Assembly: GCF_051903075.1 (NCBI RefSeq)
Contig: NZ_CP182423.1
Location: 1,922,001-1,986,000, forward strand
Direction: 5' to 3'
DNA from: Embleya sp051903075
GTDB taxonomy: Bacteria; Actinomycetota; Actinomycetes; Streptomycetales; Streptomycetaceae
Length of the DNA: 64,000 bases
Positions within the stretch are counted from its first letter, which is position 1; the number at the start of each line of letters is the position of its first letter. The notes under the pieces are model-generated. The model saw only the letters and a program-made list of their open reading frames with translations. It did not search any database and was not told where the DNA came from. The position numbers and the translations under genes were made by a program. Positions 8,437 through 15,504 of this stretch are shown in pieces.

Positions 8437-9071
8437 CTTGCCAGCCGGGTCAACCCACCGGCCAGCCGATCGAACGCCCCCTTGGCCGCCGCACGAGCCT
8501 CCGGAAGCAACGCCGCCGCCCGCTCCCCCTCGGCAATCCGACGCCAGTTCTCCCGAGCCAGAATGCGCTGGACGGTAACGATCTGCCCGGCCGCCAACAG
8601 CGCCTCCAGCGGATCCGGCCCGCCCAACGCATCGGCCAGCGCGTGTTCGGCGCGATCGGTATACGCGAGCAGCCGCGCCACCAGACTCGGCGTCCCGTAC
8701 AACAGCCGATGAAAGGCCAACACCTCCGGCGCGTCACAAAGCCCGGTCACCGGATCGAACCGCTCCAGCCCGGCCACAAAGTGCAGGCGCAGCGCGGCCA
8801 GCGGAGAAACACCCTCCGCCCGCCCGGCCACGACCCGCCCGGCCTCGTCCTGATGATCGGCGAACCGATGCAGCACAAGATCTTCCTTGGTCGGGAAATA
8901 CCGAAAAAGCGTCGGCTTGGACACCTCCGCCACGGCCGCAACCTCGGCAACCGACACCGCATCGAACCCCCGAGCCACAAACAGCCCGATGGCGGCATCA
9001 GAAATAGCCCCCACCAACCGAGCCCGCTTCATCTCCCGAAGCCCCACAACACCACCACCCGTCCCCGTCAC
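8424..9071 (-). CDS. TetR-family transcriptional regulator
   Basis: One-component repressor, 215 aa. The helix-turn-helix is at the N-terminus: AISDAAIGLFVARGFDAVSV, then VSKPTLFRYFPTKEDLVLHRF. The segment GLREMKRARLVGAISDAA matches the GLRE(R)K lead-in common to this family. That places the start upstream of ATG 9032, so I chose GTG 9071. The C-terminal ligand domain is ordinary. Two palindromes suit it as operators: one over its own start (9067-9081) and one over its stop and the helicase promoter (8422-8436). Together they suggest autorepression plus control of the helicase. Effector unknown. Confidence 0.8.
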   Translation of the reverse strand: MTGTGGGVVGLREMKRARLVGAISDAAIGLFVARGFDAVSVAEVAAVAEVSKPTLFRYFPTKEDLVLHRFADHQDEAGRVVAGRAEGVSPLAALRLHFVAGLERFDPVTGLCDAPEVLAFHRLLYGTPSLVARLLAYTDRAEHALADALGGPDPLEALLAAGQIVTVQRILARENWRRIAEGERAAALLPEARAAAKGAFDRLAGGLTRLASVTE

Positions 9072-9081
9072 AATACGTGAC
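9067..9081. promoter_or_regulatory. 15-bp inverted repeat at the TetR start
   Basis: GTCACAATACGTGAC: five-base arms GTCAC/GTGAC with a five-base centre, overlapping the chosen GTG start. Plausible autoregulatory operator. Its sequence differs from the 8422 palindrome. Confidence 0.4.
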
Positions 9082-9228
9082 CACACCCCCAACCAGAGAG
9101 CCACAGCCCACACAGCAGAACGGCGCAGCGCGGCGGCGGCGGAGCGCGGCGGCGGAGCGCGGCGGCGGCGGCGGAGCGGGTGGTCGCGGAGCGCGGGGGC
9201 GGCGGTGGAGCGGGGGCGCGGGAGCGGC

Positions 9229-9276
9229 GGCGGTGGCGGTGGCGGTGGCGGTGGCGGTGGCGGTGGCGGTGGCGGT
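9229..9276. repeat. Hexamer tandem repeat (GGCGGT)x8
   Basis: Eight exact copies of GGCGGT with imperfect GGCGGC copies on both sides. It lies in the gene-free block between the TetR gene and the P-loop gene. Read in other frames it gives Ala/Val/Gly- or His/Arg-type low-complexity peptides, which I do not believe are translated. A likely slippage-variable locus. Confidence 0.9.
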
Positions 9277-9324
9277 GGCGGCCGAGCGCAGCGGAGGCAG
9301 CGAGGGCAGCGGCGGAGCAAAGCG

Positions 9325-9465
9325 GACGGCGGCCAAGCAGGGCGGGGACGGTGACGAAGCGAAACGGACGGCGGCCAAGCACGGCGGGAGCGGTGACGAA
9401 GCGAAACGGACGGCGGCCAAGCACGGCGGGAGCGGTGACGAAGCGAAACGGACGGCGGCCAAGCG
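9325..9465. repeat. 42-bp tandem repeat, three copies plus a part
   Basis: Units begin at 9325, 9367 and 9409, with a truncated fourth at 9451. Each starts GACGGCGGCCAAGCA and ends GACGAAGCGAAACG. Copies two and three are identical; copy one differs at a few bases. The 42-bp length keeps every frame open, which explains the long spurious reading frames across the block. Confidence 0.9.
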
Positions 9466-9525
9466 CAGCGAGGGGCGGCGAGGGCGGCGAGGAAGCGCAA
9501 CAGGCGGCGGCCGAGCGCGACGGCG

Positions 9526-9655
9526 CGGCGGTGGAGCGCAGCGGAGCCGCAACCCGCTGCGCCACCGGTGGAGCGCAGCGGAACCGGAACCCGGCGCCGC
9601 GCAGCGGCAACGCCCCCCGTCCGCCCCCGACGGAGCGCAGCGGAGGAGAAACCAC
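9526..9655. repeat. Left arm of a ~130-bp inverted repeat
   Basis: Matches the reverse complement of 9862-9998 almost base for base over the whole length, apart from small indels and scattered substitutions. Shared strings include GGAGCGCAGCGGAGCCGCAA, CACCGGTGGAGCGCAGCGGA, CGCGCAGCGGCAACGCCCC and CCCCCGACGGAGCG. About 206 bp separates the arms. Confidence 0.85.
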
Positions 9656-9730
9656 TCCGCGGCAGCCACGAACCCGGCCCCCACCGAGACTCGGCCATGA
9701 TCGTGAGGGCCGGCAGGTGAGCCGCGTCCG

Positions 9731-9849
9731 GGCAGAACCCGCGCCCGGGCAAAGCCCCCGTCGGGGCAGAACCCGCGCCCGGGCAAAGCCCCCATCGGGG
9801 CAGAACCCGCGTCCGGGCAGAACCCGCGCCCGCGCAAAGCCCCCATCGG
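9731..9849. repeat. 17-bp tandem repeat array, seven units
   Basis: Units start every 17 bp from 9731 to 9833. Two versions largely alternate: GGCAGAACCCGCGCCCG and GGCAAAGCCCCCATCGG. The array fills most of the spacer between the arms of the long inverted repeat. Confidence 0.85.
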
Positions 9850-9861
9850 GGAGGAGGCGAA

Positions 9862-9998
9862 GTGATTCTCCTCCGCTTCGCTCCGTCGGGGGCGGAGGCG
9901 CGGGGGGCGTTGCCGCTGCGCGGCACCGAGGGGTTCCGGCTCCGCTGCGCTCCACCGGTGACGCAGTGGGTTGCGGCTCCGCTGCGCTACACCGCCGC
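9862..9998. repeat. Right arm of the ~130-bp inverted repeat
   Basis: Reverse complement of 9526-9655 with small indels. It is also related to the units of the tandem array that follows (GCCGCTGCGCGGCACC, then TCCGCTGCGCTCCACC), so the left arm is one array unit in inverted orientation. Confidence 0.85.
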
Positions 9999-10027
9999 CG
10001 GGGCGGCCCAGGAGCCGAGGATGGGGC

Positions 10028-10931
10028 CAGGTTCGTGAGAGCCCCCGGAGTGGGGGGCGGGCCTGCTGCCGCTGCGCGATGCCGGGATCCGGTTTCACCG
10101 CACTTCACCAAGCACAGCAGGTTTGCGGCCCGCCTCGCTCCACCCCGTCGGGGAGGCCCCAAGCCCAGGAGTGGGCCGGTTCGTGGCTGCCCCCGGAGCG
10201 AGCGCCGGACGCGCTACCGCTGCGCGGCACCGGGATCCGGTTCCAGCGCACTTCACCAGGCACAGCGGGCTGCGGCCCCGCCTCGCTCCACCCCCGTAGG
10301 GGAGGCCCCGAGCCCGAGAGCGGGGCCAGGTTCGTGACCGCCCCCGGAGCGGGCTCGGGCGCGCTGCCGCTACACGGTGCCTGGATCCGGTTCCACCGCG
10401 CTTCACCAGACACAGCGGGTCGCGGCCCGCTTCGCCCCACCGCCGCCGGGGCGGCCCGGAGGCCGGAGCGGAGCCAGGTTCGTGGGAACCTCCGGGTGGG
10501 ATCCGGGGGCGCTGCCGCCGCGCGCCACCTGGGTCCGGTTTCCACTGCGCTCCACCGCTACCGAGGCGGCCCGGGGCCAGGCTCGTGAGAGGCCCCGGAG
10601 TGAGGCCCGGACGCGCTGCCGCTGCGCGGCGCCTGGATCCGATTCCACTGCGCTCCACCGCTACCGAGGCGGCCCGGGGCCGGAGCGGCGCCAGGCTCGT
10701 GAGAGCCCCGGAGCGAGGACCTGGACGCGCCGCCGCTACGCGGCGCCTGGGTCCGGTTCCACTGCGCTTCACCGCTACCAAGGCGGCCCGGGACCGGGGC
10801 TGGGGCCGGGTTCACTGGAGCCCCCGGGGTGAGGCCCAGGCGCGCAGCCGCTGCGCGGCATCCGGGCCCCGTTCCACTGCGCTTCACCGCTACCAAGGCG
10901 GCCCGGGGGCGGCGGCCCTGGGGCCTCCTGG
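10028..10931. repeat. Tandem array of 103-150-bp GC-rich units
   Basis: The anchor CCAGGTTCGTG (variants CCGG-, -CTCGTG) recurs at 10028, 10176, 10326, 10474, 10577, 10691 and 10806. The first three periods are 148-150 bp and the next three 103-115 bp. The longer units carry an extra block containing ACTTCACCA(A/G)(G/A)CACAGC. Each unit also holds a GCCGC-TGC-GCGGC-type small palindrome and a TCCACTGCGCT(T/C)CACCG string. Both strands stay open in several frames, but no known protein motif, start context or codon pattern supports a gene. Confidence 0.85.
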
Positions 10932-11567
10932 CTATGCCGCGCTAGGGGTTGTGAATTTGCGGGATTGGAGGGTGGTGATGACCACGTCGGCTACCGCGCC
11001 CGCGTCATGGCCGTCGATGTCGATCACGATCGCGTGTCGGGGGTCGGCCTCGTGGGCCAGGGTCAGGTGGGCCTCGGCTACGCGTTCGAGGGCGCCTCGG
11101 CGGGTGAGCCAGCCGCGGTCGTCGGCGGACAGGACGCGCTGGCCGGAGAGGCGGTCGCGCAGGGTGCGGGCGGACGCCGTCAGGTGCACCGTGACGGTGG
11201 GCTCCTCCAGTACCGCCCGGTACTCCGCGACCTGGGCGCTGAGCCGCGTTCCGTCGGCCCGGTAGATCGCCGCCCCGTCGGCGGCGACGCCGGCCGCCCA
11301 CGTGTGTACGATCACCGGCCCGCTCGGCCGGTGGCGCTTGACCAGCGCGTCGGCCCGCAGCAGGCCGGCCAGGCCCAGGCCGTGGCCGGGACGGGTGTCC
11401 AGACGGATCGATTCGGCGCGTCCGGCGATCGGGGTGCAGCCCAGTGCCGCGCCGAGCGTGTCCGCGAGCGCGGCGGCACCCGCGCCGGGTGGGCCCTCGA
11501 TCGCGATGAACGCGTGGTGTTCGGTGCGCCCGGCGGGAGCGGGCCCTGCGAGCGTGGTCGGGGTCAT
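10932..11567 (-). CDS. Thymidylate-kinase-like P-loop protein with degenerate Walker A
   Basis: The fold resembles nucleoside/nucleotide kinases: an N-terminal AFIAIEGPPGAGAAALADTLG strand-loop-helix, a middle segment (VIVHTWAAGVAADGAAIYRAD) and a late VTVHLTASARTLRDRLSGQ typical of thymidylate kinase relatives. The P-loop should read GxxGxGK(S/T); after G25-x-x-G28-x-G30 it reads Ala31-Ala32, so the phosphate-binding lysine and Ser/Thr are missing. ATP hydrolysis is therefore doubtful. ATG 11567 has AGGA six bases upstream; the open frame beyond it (to 11867) looks non-coding. It is divergent from the HD gene. Role unknown. Confidence 0.65.
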   Translation of the reverse strand: MTPTTLAGPAPAGRTEHHAFIAIEGPPGAGAAALADTLGAALGCTPIAGRAESIRLDTRPGHGLGLAGLLRADALVKRHRPSGPVIVHTWAAGVAADGAAIYRADGTRLSAQVAEYRAVLEEPTVTVHLTASARTLRDRLSGQRVLSADDRGWLTRRGALERVAEAHLTLAHEADPRHAIVIDIDGHDAGAVADVVITTLQSRKFTTPSAA

Positions 11568-11922
11568 CGCGTGTCCTGGTTCGCTGGGATGGCCGTCGGT
11601 CGCGGACGGACTCGCCCGAGCGTGCGCGCGCACGTCGCCGGCCGTCGCCCCTCCACGGTGCCCGATCCCGGGATGCCCCCGCAGGATCGACCGGGCGAAC
11701 ATCAGGCGACCACGAGGATACCCGTCGGGGCGGCCGGAGATCGAACTCACGGACGACACAGGCCCGTTCACCCCCGCACACCACCCGATCCCGGACCTTC
11801 CCGACCCCGATCCGGTCCCTTGGCCGAGTCCCCTGCCGAACCTGAGCGAACCCCGCGTCGCCGCCACGCGGGGCCGTCACCCGTGCGGACAAACCCGACG
11901 CCGCCTCGGCTAGGCTCCCCGG
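11568..11922. other. Intergenic region between divergent genes
   Basis: Separates the P-loop gene (minus) from the HD gene (plus). I see a 14-bp palindrome, CGTGCGCGCGCACG, at 11621-11634 and the HD gene promoter at the right end. No gene was found. Confidence 0.5.
11911..11916 (+). promoter_or_regulatory. -10 box of a leaderless promoter
   Basis: TAGGCT, six bases, then ATG 11923. A weak CGGACA-like -35 lies at 11886-11891. Confidence 0.6.
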
Positions 11923-12525
11923 ATGGCACAACTTCCGACGGTCGCCGAGATCACCGCGTTGCACCAGGCGTACGCACCCACCCCAGCGATCTTCGAGAAG
12001 GTGCACACCCACTGCACCATCGTCTGGCGCATCGCGGAGCAGCTCCTGGCCGGCCCCGCCGGCGCGGGCGTGGACCACGACCTGGTGCGGGCCGGGTGCC
12101 TGTTGCACGACATCGGCGTGTACCGCCTCTACGACGAGACCGGTCGGCTCGACGGCGCCAACTACGTACGGCACGGCCTGCTCGGCGCGGAGATCCTTCG
12201 CAAGGAGGGCCTGCCCGAGGTGCTGCACCGGTTCTGCTCCTGTCACACCGGCGTCGGCGTGACCCGGGCCGACGTGGTGAACCAGCAGTTGCCGATCCCG
12301 GTCGACGACTACGTCGCGGAGTCGGTCGAGGAGCGCCTGGTGATGTACGCGGACAAGTTCCACAGCAAGTCGAACCCGCCCCGCTTCCTGTGCCCGGACA
12401 CGTTCGCCGCCAAGATCCGCCGCTTCGGCGACGACAAGGTGGTCACGTTCGAGGCCCTGACGGCCGAGTTCGGCACCCCCGAACTCGACACACTCGCCGC
12501 CGAGTTCGGCCACCGCGTCAGCTAG
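11923..12525 (+). CDS. HD-domain metal-dependent phosphohydrolase
   Basis: Predicted nucleotide or phosphate-ester hydrolase of the HD superfamily, 200 aa. The metal-binding signature is seen as a first histidine near residue 27 (FEKVHTHCTIVWR), the HD doublet in AGCLLHDIGVYRL, a following HGLLGAEILR, and a late DKFHSK with a conserved Asp. Small single-domain HD proteins include 5'-nucleotidases and (p)ppGpp-type hydrolases; this one cannot be narrowed further. The promoter appears leaderless. It is followed after 162 bp by an MMPL gene on the same strand, perhaps separately transcribed. Confidence 0.85.
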   Translation: MAQLPTVAEITALHQAYAPTPAIFEKVHTHCTIVWRIAEQLLAGPAGAGVDHDLVRAGCLLHDIGVYRLYDETGRLDGANYVRHGLLGAEILRKEGLPEVLHRFCSCHTGVGVTRADVVNQQLPIPVDDYVAESVEERLVMYADKFHSKSNPPRFLCPDTFAAKIRRFGDDKVVTFEALTAEFGTPELDTLAAEFGHRVS

Positions 12526-12687
12526 CGTCCACGAGCCCCGCGAACCGGACCGGGCCGGACCCGCCCCCGCGCGTCGAGCCGGCCGCGCCCACCGCTTCCC
12601 CCCGGTCGAGTGTCACATTCGCCGCCCCCGTCGGGTCAGCAGTTCGACCGACGCAGGCGCGGCCCACTCGACCCTTGGTGAGCACCC

Positions 12688-14847
12688 ATGACCACGCAGA
12701 CATCCGTGACCGAACCGGCCGGCGCCGGCACGCCGCCGCGGCCACCGTCCCTCTTCCGGCGCTACGCCTCGTTCGTCGCCGGACGGCGGTCGAAGTGGGT
12801 GGTGCTCGTGTTCTGGCTGCTGCTGATCGGCCTCGGCGGCTCGCTGGCAGCCAAGCTCGGTTCGGTCCAGAACAACGAGCAGCAGACCTGGCTGCCGGCG
12901 GACTCCCAGTCCACCCACGCGATCGACATCGCGAACAAGTACTTCACCGCCAAGGACATCATGACGGCGGTCGTCGTCTACACCCGCGACGACGGCCTGA
13001 GCGGCACCGACCTGGCCCGGGTCGGCGAGGACCGGCGGCAGTTGCTCGATCGGCGGATCGCCGCCGCCGACATCGCCCCGGCCGTCGTGTCGGACGACCA
13101 CCGCGCCGCGTACCTGACCGTGCCGCTGAAGAGCGACAAGAGCGATAACTCGGTGCTCGGCGACGCCGTGAAGAGTGTCCGCAAGCTCACCGAGGACCAC
13201 GCCGTCGCCGGACTCGACGTGCGCATCGCCGGTCAGGCGGGCAACATCGCCGACTTCATCGACGTCTACTCCGGCATGGACGCCGCGCTTCTGGCCACCA
13301 CGCTGGCGATCGTGGCGCTGTTGCTGCTGATCACGTACCGCAGCCCGGTGTTGTGGCTGATCCCGCTGATCTCGGTGGCACTGGCCGGTCAGGTCGCGTC
13401 CGGCGTGGTCTATCTGCTGGCCGAGTACGCCGATCTGACCGTCAACGGGCAGAGTTCGTACGTCCTGGTGGTCCTGGCCCTGGGCGTCGGCACCGACTAC
13501 GCCCTGCTGCTGATCGCGCGCTATCGCGAGGAGTTGCATCGACACGAGGATCGGCACGAGGCGATGGCGCTCGCGGTGACGCGCTCGATGCCGGCGATCG
13601 CCGCGTCCGCCGCCACCGTCGGCATCGCCACGTTGTGCCTGGTGTTCGGCAGCATGAACTCCACCCGCGGCCTGGGGCCGGTGGTGGCGATCGGCGTGCT
13701 GATCGTGTTCTGCGCGATGACCTCGCTGCTGCCCGCGTTCCTGGTCATCCTCGGCCGGTGGGTGTTCTGGCCGCTGATCCCGCGCCACACGATCGACAAC
13801 GCGGGCGACAACGCGGGCAACGACGCGCGCGCGAGCGCGGAGCGCGAGCATGGTACGTGGAACCGGATCGCGCGCGGCGTCGGCCGGCGGCCCCGGCCGA
13901 TCTGGATCGGCAGCGTCGTGGTCCTCGTGGCGCTCGCGTGCGGCTCGTTCACCCTGAGCAGCGGGCAGACCCAGGGCGAGCAGTTCACCAAGAAGGTCGA
14001 CTCGGTGATCGGGCAGGAGCGACTCGCCGAACACTTCGCGGCCGGCTCCTCGGCGCCCGCCGACGTGTACGTGCGCGACGCCGGCGCCGCCGTGGCGTTG
14101 CGCGAGTTGCCCGGCGTGCCGGGCGTCGACTCCGCGACCCAGGTGGCGAGTTCGGGCGGCTGGACGCACATCGCCGCGGTGTTGCGGGACAGTCCCGACA
14201 CGCACGCCGCCCGGCAGACCATCGAGCGCATCCGGCACACGCTGCGCCACGAATCGGCCGAGACCCGGTCCGCGCTGGTCGCCGGTCAGACCGCGGTCAC
14301 GCTCGACACCTCCGACGCGCAGGGCGAGGAGGAGAGGCTGCTGATCCCGCTGATCCTGGTGGTCGTCCTGGGGATGCTGATCGTGCTGCTGCGCTCGGTG
14401 GTCGCGCCGATCGTGCTGCTGCTGTCGGTGGTGTTGTCGTTCGGGTCCGCGGTGGGCGCGGCGGCGCTGCTGTACCACGCGCTGGGATATCCGCGGATCG
14501 ACCGGGGGTTGCTGCTGTTCGGCTTCCTGTTCCTGGTGGCGCTCGGCGTGGACTACACGATCTTCCTGATGACCCGCGCCAAGGAGGAGGTCCGCGAACG
14601 TGGGCACCGCGAGGGCATCCTGACCGGACTGGCCGTCACCGGCGGCGTGATCACCTCGGCCGGCCTGGTGCTCGCGGCCACCTTCGCCGCGCTCACCGTG
14701 ATCCCCACGGTCAACTCGCTGCAACAGGGCGTGCTGGTCGCGGTGGGTGTGCTCCTGGACACCCTCCTGGTGCGCAGTCTGCTCCTGCCGGCGCTCGCGC
14801 TGGAGATCGGCCCCCGTTTCTGGCGGCCGGCACGTCCGCGAGACTAG
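12688..14847 (+). CDS. MMPL-family RND transporter
   Basis: Polytopic membrane exporter of 719 aa, driven by proton motive force in characterised relatives (MmpL and HpnN types carry lipids or siderophores). The typical twofold layout is visible. One N-terminal helix precedes an extracytoplasmic porter domain. A five- to six-helix block follows with GTDYALLLIARYREEL, then a second porter domain. A second helical block carries GVDYTIFLMTRAKEE. GTDYALLL and GVDYTIFL are the two proton-relay-bearing MMPL signatures. No Shine-Dalgarno better than GGTGAG is visible. The next gene follows after 39 bp, so the two may be co-transcribed. Cargo unknown. Confidence 0.9.
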   Translation: MTTQTSVTEPAGAGTPPRPPSLFRRYASFVAGRRSKWVVLVFWLLLIGLGGSLAAKLGSVQNNEQQTWLPADSQSTHAIDIANKYFTAKDIMTAVVVYTRDDGLSGTDLARVGEDRRQLLDRRIAAADIAPAVVSDDHRAAYLTVPLKSDKSDNSVLGDAVKSVRKLTEDHAVAGLDVRIAGQAGNIADFIDVYSGMDAALLATTLAIVALLLLITYRSPVLWLIPLISVALAGQVASGVVYLLAEYADLTVNGQSSYVLVVLALGVGTDYALLLIARYREELHRHEDRHEAMALAVTRSMPAIAASAATVGIATLCLVFGSMNSTRGLGPVVAIGVLIVFCAMTSLLPAFLVILGRWVFWPLIPRHTIDNAGDNAGNDARASAEREHGTWNRIARGVGRRPRPIWIGSVVVLVALACGSFTLSSGQTQGEQFTKKVDSVIGQERLAEHFAAGSSAPADVYVRDAGAAVALRELPGVPGVDSATQVASSGGWTHIAAVLRDSPDTHAARQTIERIRHTLRHESAETRSALVAGQTAVTLDTSDAQGEEERLLIPLILVVVLGMLIVLLRSVVAPIVLLLSVVLSFGSAVGAAALLYHALGYPRIDRGLLLFGFLFLVALGVDYTIFLMTRAKEEVRERGHREGILTGLAVTGGVITSAGLVLAATFAALTVIPTVNSLQQGVLVAVGVLLDTLLVRSLLLPALALEIGPRFWRPARPRD

Positions 14848-14886
14848 GTCGACGACGCAAGCACGGAATTCGGAGGCACCCGCACC

Positions 14887-15354
14887 ATGAGCACGCCGCG
14901 ACCGCCCGCCCGCAGCGCCGAACAGCGCCGCCTGGACACCCTGCACCGCCTCGAACACGACGTGGACGCGTGGGTGGCCACCGCCGACGCGAAGACCGGA
15001 ACGCCGTATCTGGTACCCCTGTCGTTTCGCTGGGACGGGGAGACGATCCTGATCGCGACCGTCTCCACGAGCCCGACCGCGCGCAACCTGCTGGCGGGCG
15101 GTACGGCCCGGCTCGGCATCGGGCCGACCCGTGACGTGATCATGATCGAGGCCGACGCCGAGCCCGTGGCGGTCGCCGACATGGCGGCCGAGACGGCGGA
15201 CGCGTTCGCCGCCGCCTGCGGCTTCGACCCGCGTGTGACCGGCGCTCCGTACCACTACTTCCACCTGCGTCCACGGCTCCTCCAGGCCTGGCGCGAGGCC
15301 GATGAGCTGAAGGGCCGCACCCTCCTGCGGGACGGCAACTGGCTGCACGCGTAG
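14887..15354 (+). CDS. Pyridoxamine 5'-phosphate oxidase-fold flavin/F420 protein
   Basis: Split-barrel protein of 155 aa. The pattern of a short helical N-terminus, then DAWVATADAKTGTPYLVPLSFRW, ILIATVSTSPTARNLL and ARLGIGPTRDVIMIEA is that of PPOX-class proteins that bind FMN or F420. The C-terminal HYFHLRPRLLQAWREADELKGR is common in the actinobacterial F420-type group. Substrate unknown. GGAGG precedes the ATG. It sits 39 bp after the MMPL gene. Confidence 0.8.
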   Translation: MSTPRPPARSAEQRRLDTLHRLEHDVDAWVATADAKTGTPYLVPLSFRWDGETILIATVSTSPTARNLLAGGTARLGIGPTRDVIMIEADAEPVAVADMAAETADAFAAACGFDPRVTGAPYHYFHLRPRLLQAWREADELKGRTLLRDGNWLHA

Positions 15355-15448
15355 CGGGATTCGGCGGCGGGTCGCCGAACATGGACCTGCCCGCCGCCGG
15401 TCTCGCGTGGGTGCCGGCGGCGGGGGTCGTATCGGGGAGGGCTGCCCG

Positions 15449-15496
15449 GGATGCTTCCCGAGGTGCTTCTCGGGGTGCTTCTCGGGGTGCTTCCCG
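15449..15496. repeat. 12-bp tandem repeat, four copies
   Basis: Four near-identical units of the type GGGTGCTTCTCG just past the stop of the chitinase gene at 15505. It lies in non-coding sequence between the convergent PPOX and chitinase genes. Confidence 0.8.
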
Positions 15497-15504
15497 CGTG
15501 GGGC

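Noticed and set aside
8404..8460. Rifamycin-associated element upstream of the HelD-like gene
   Set aside because: The expected GGGGCTTGCGGCAAGG-type inverted repeat is absent; only the TetR-type palindrome is present.
9325..9849. CRISPR-like direct repeats
   Set aside because: Units are contiguous with no unique spacers and no cas genes nearby.
8998..10337. Long open frames on both strands across the 9-10.3 kb repeats
   Set aside because: Repeat lengths divisible by three and absence of stop codons at high GC explain them. No start signals or recognisable motifs.
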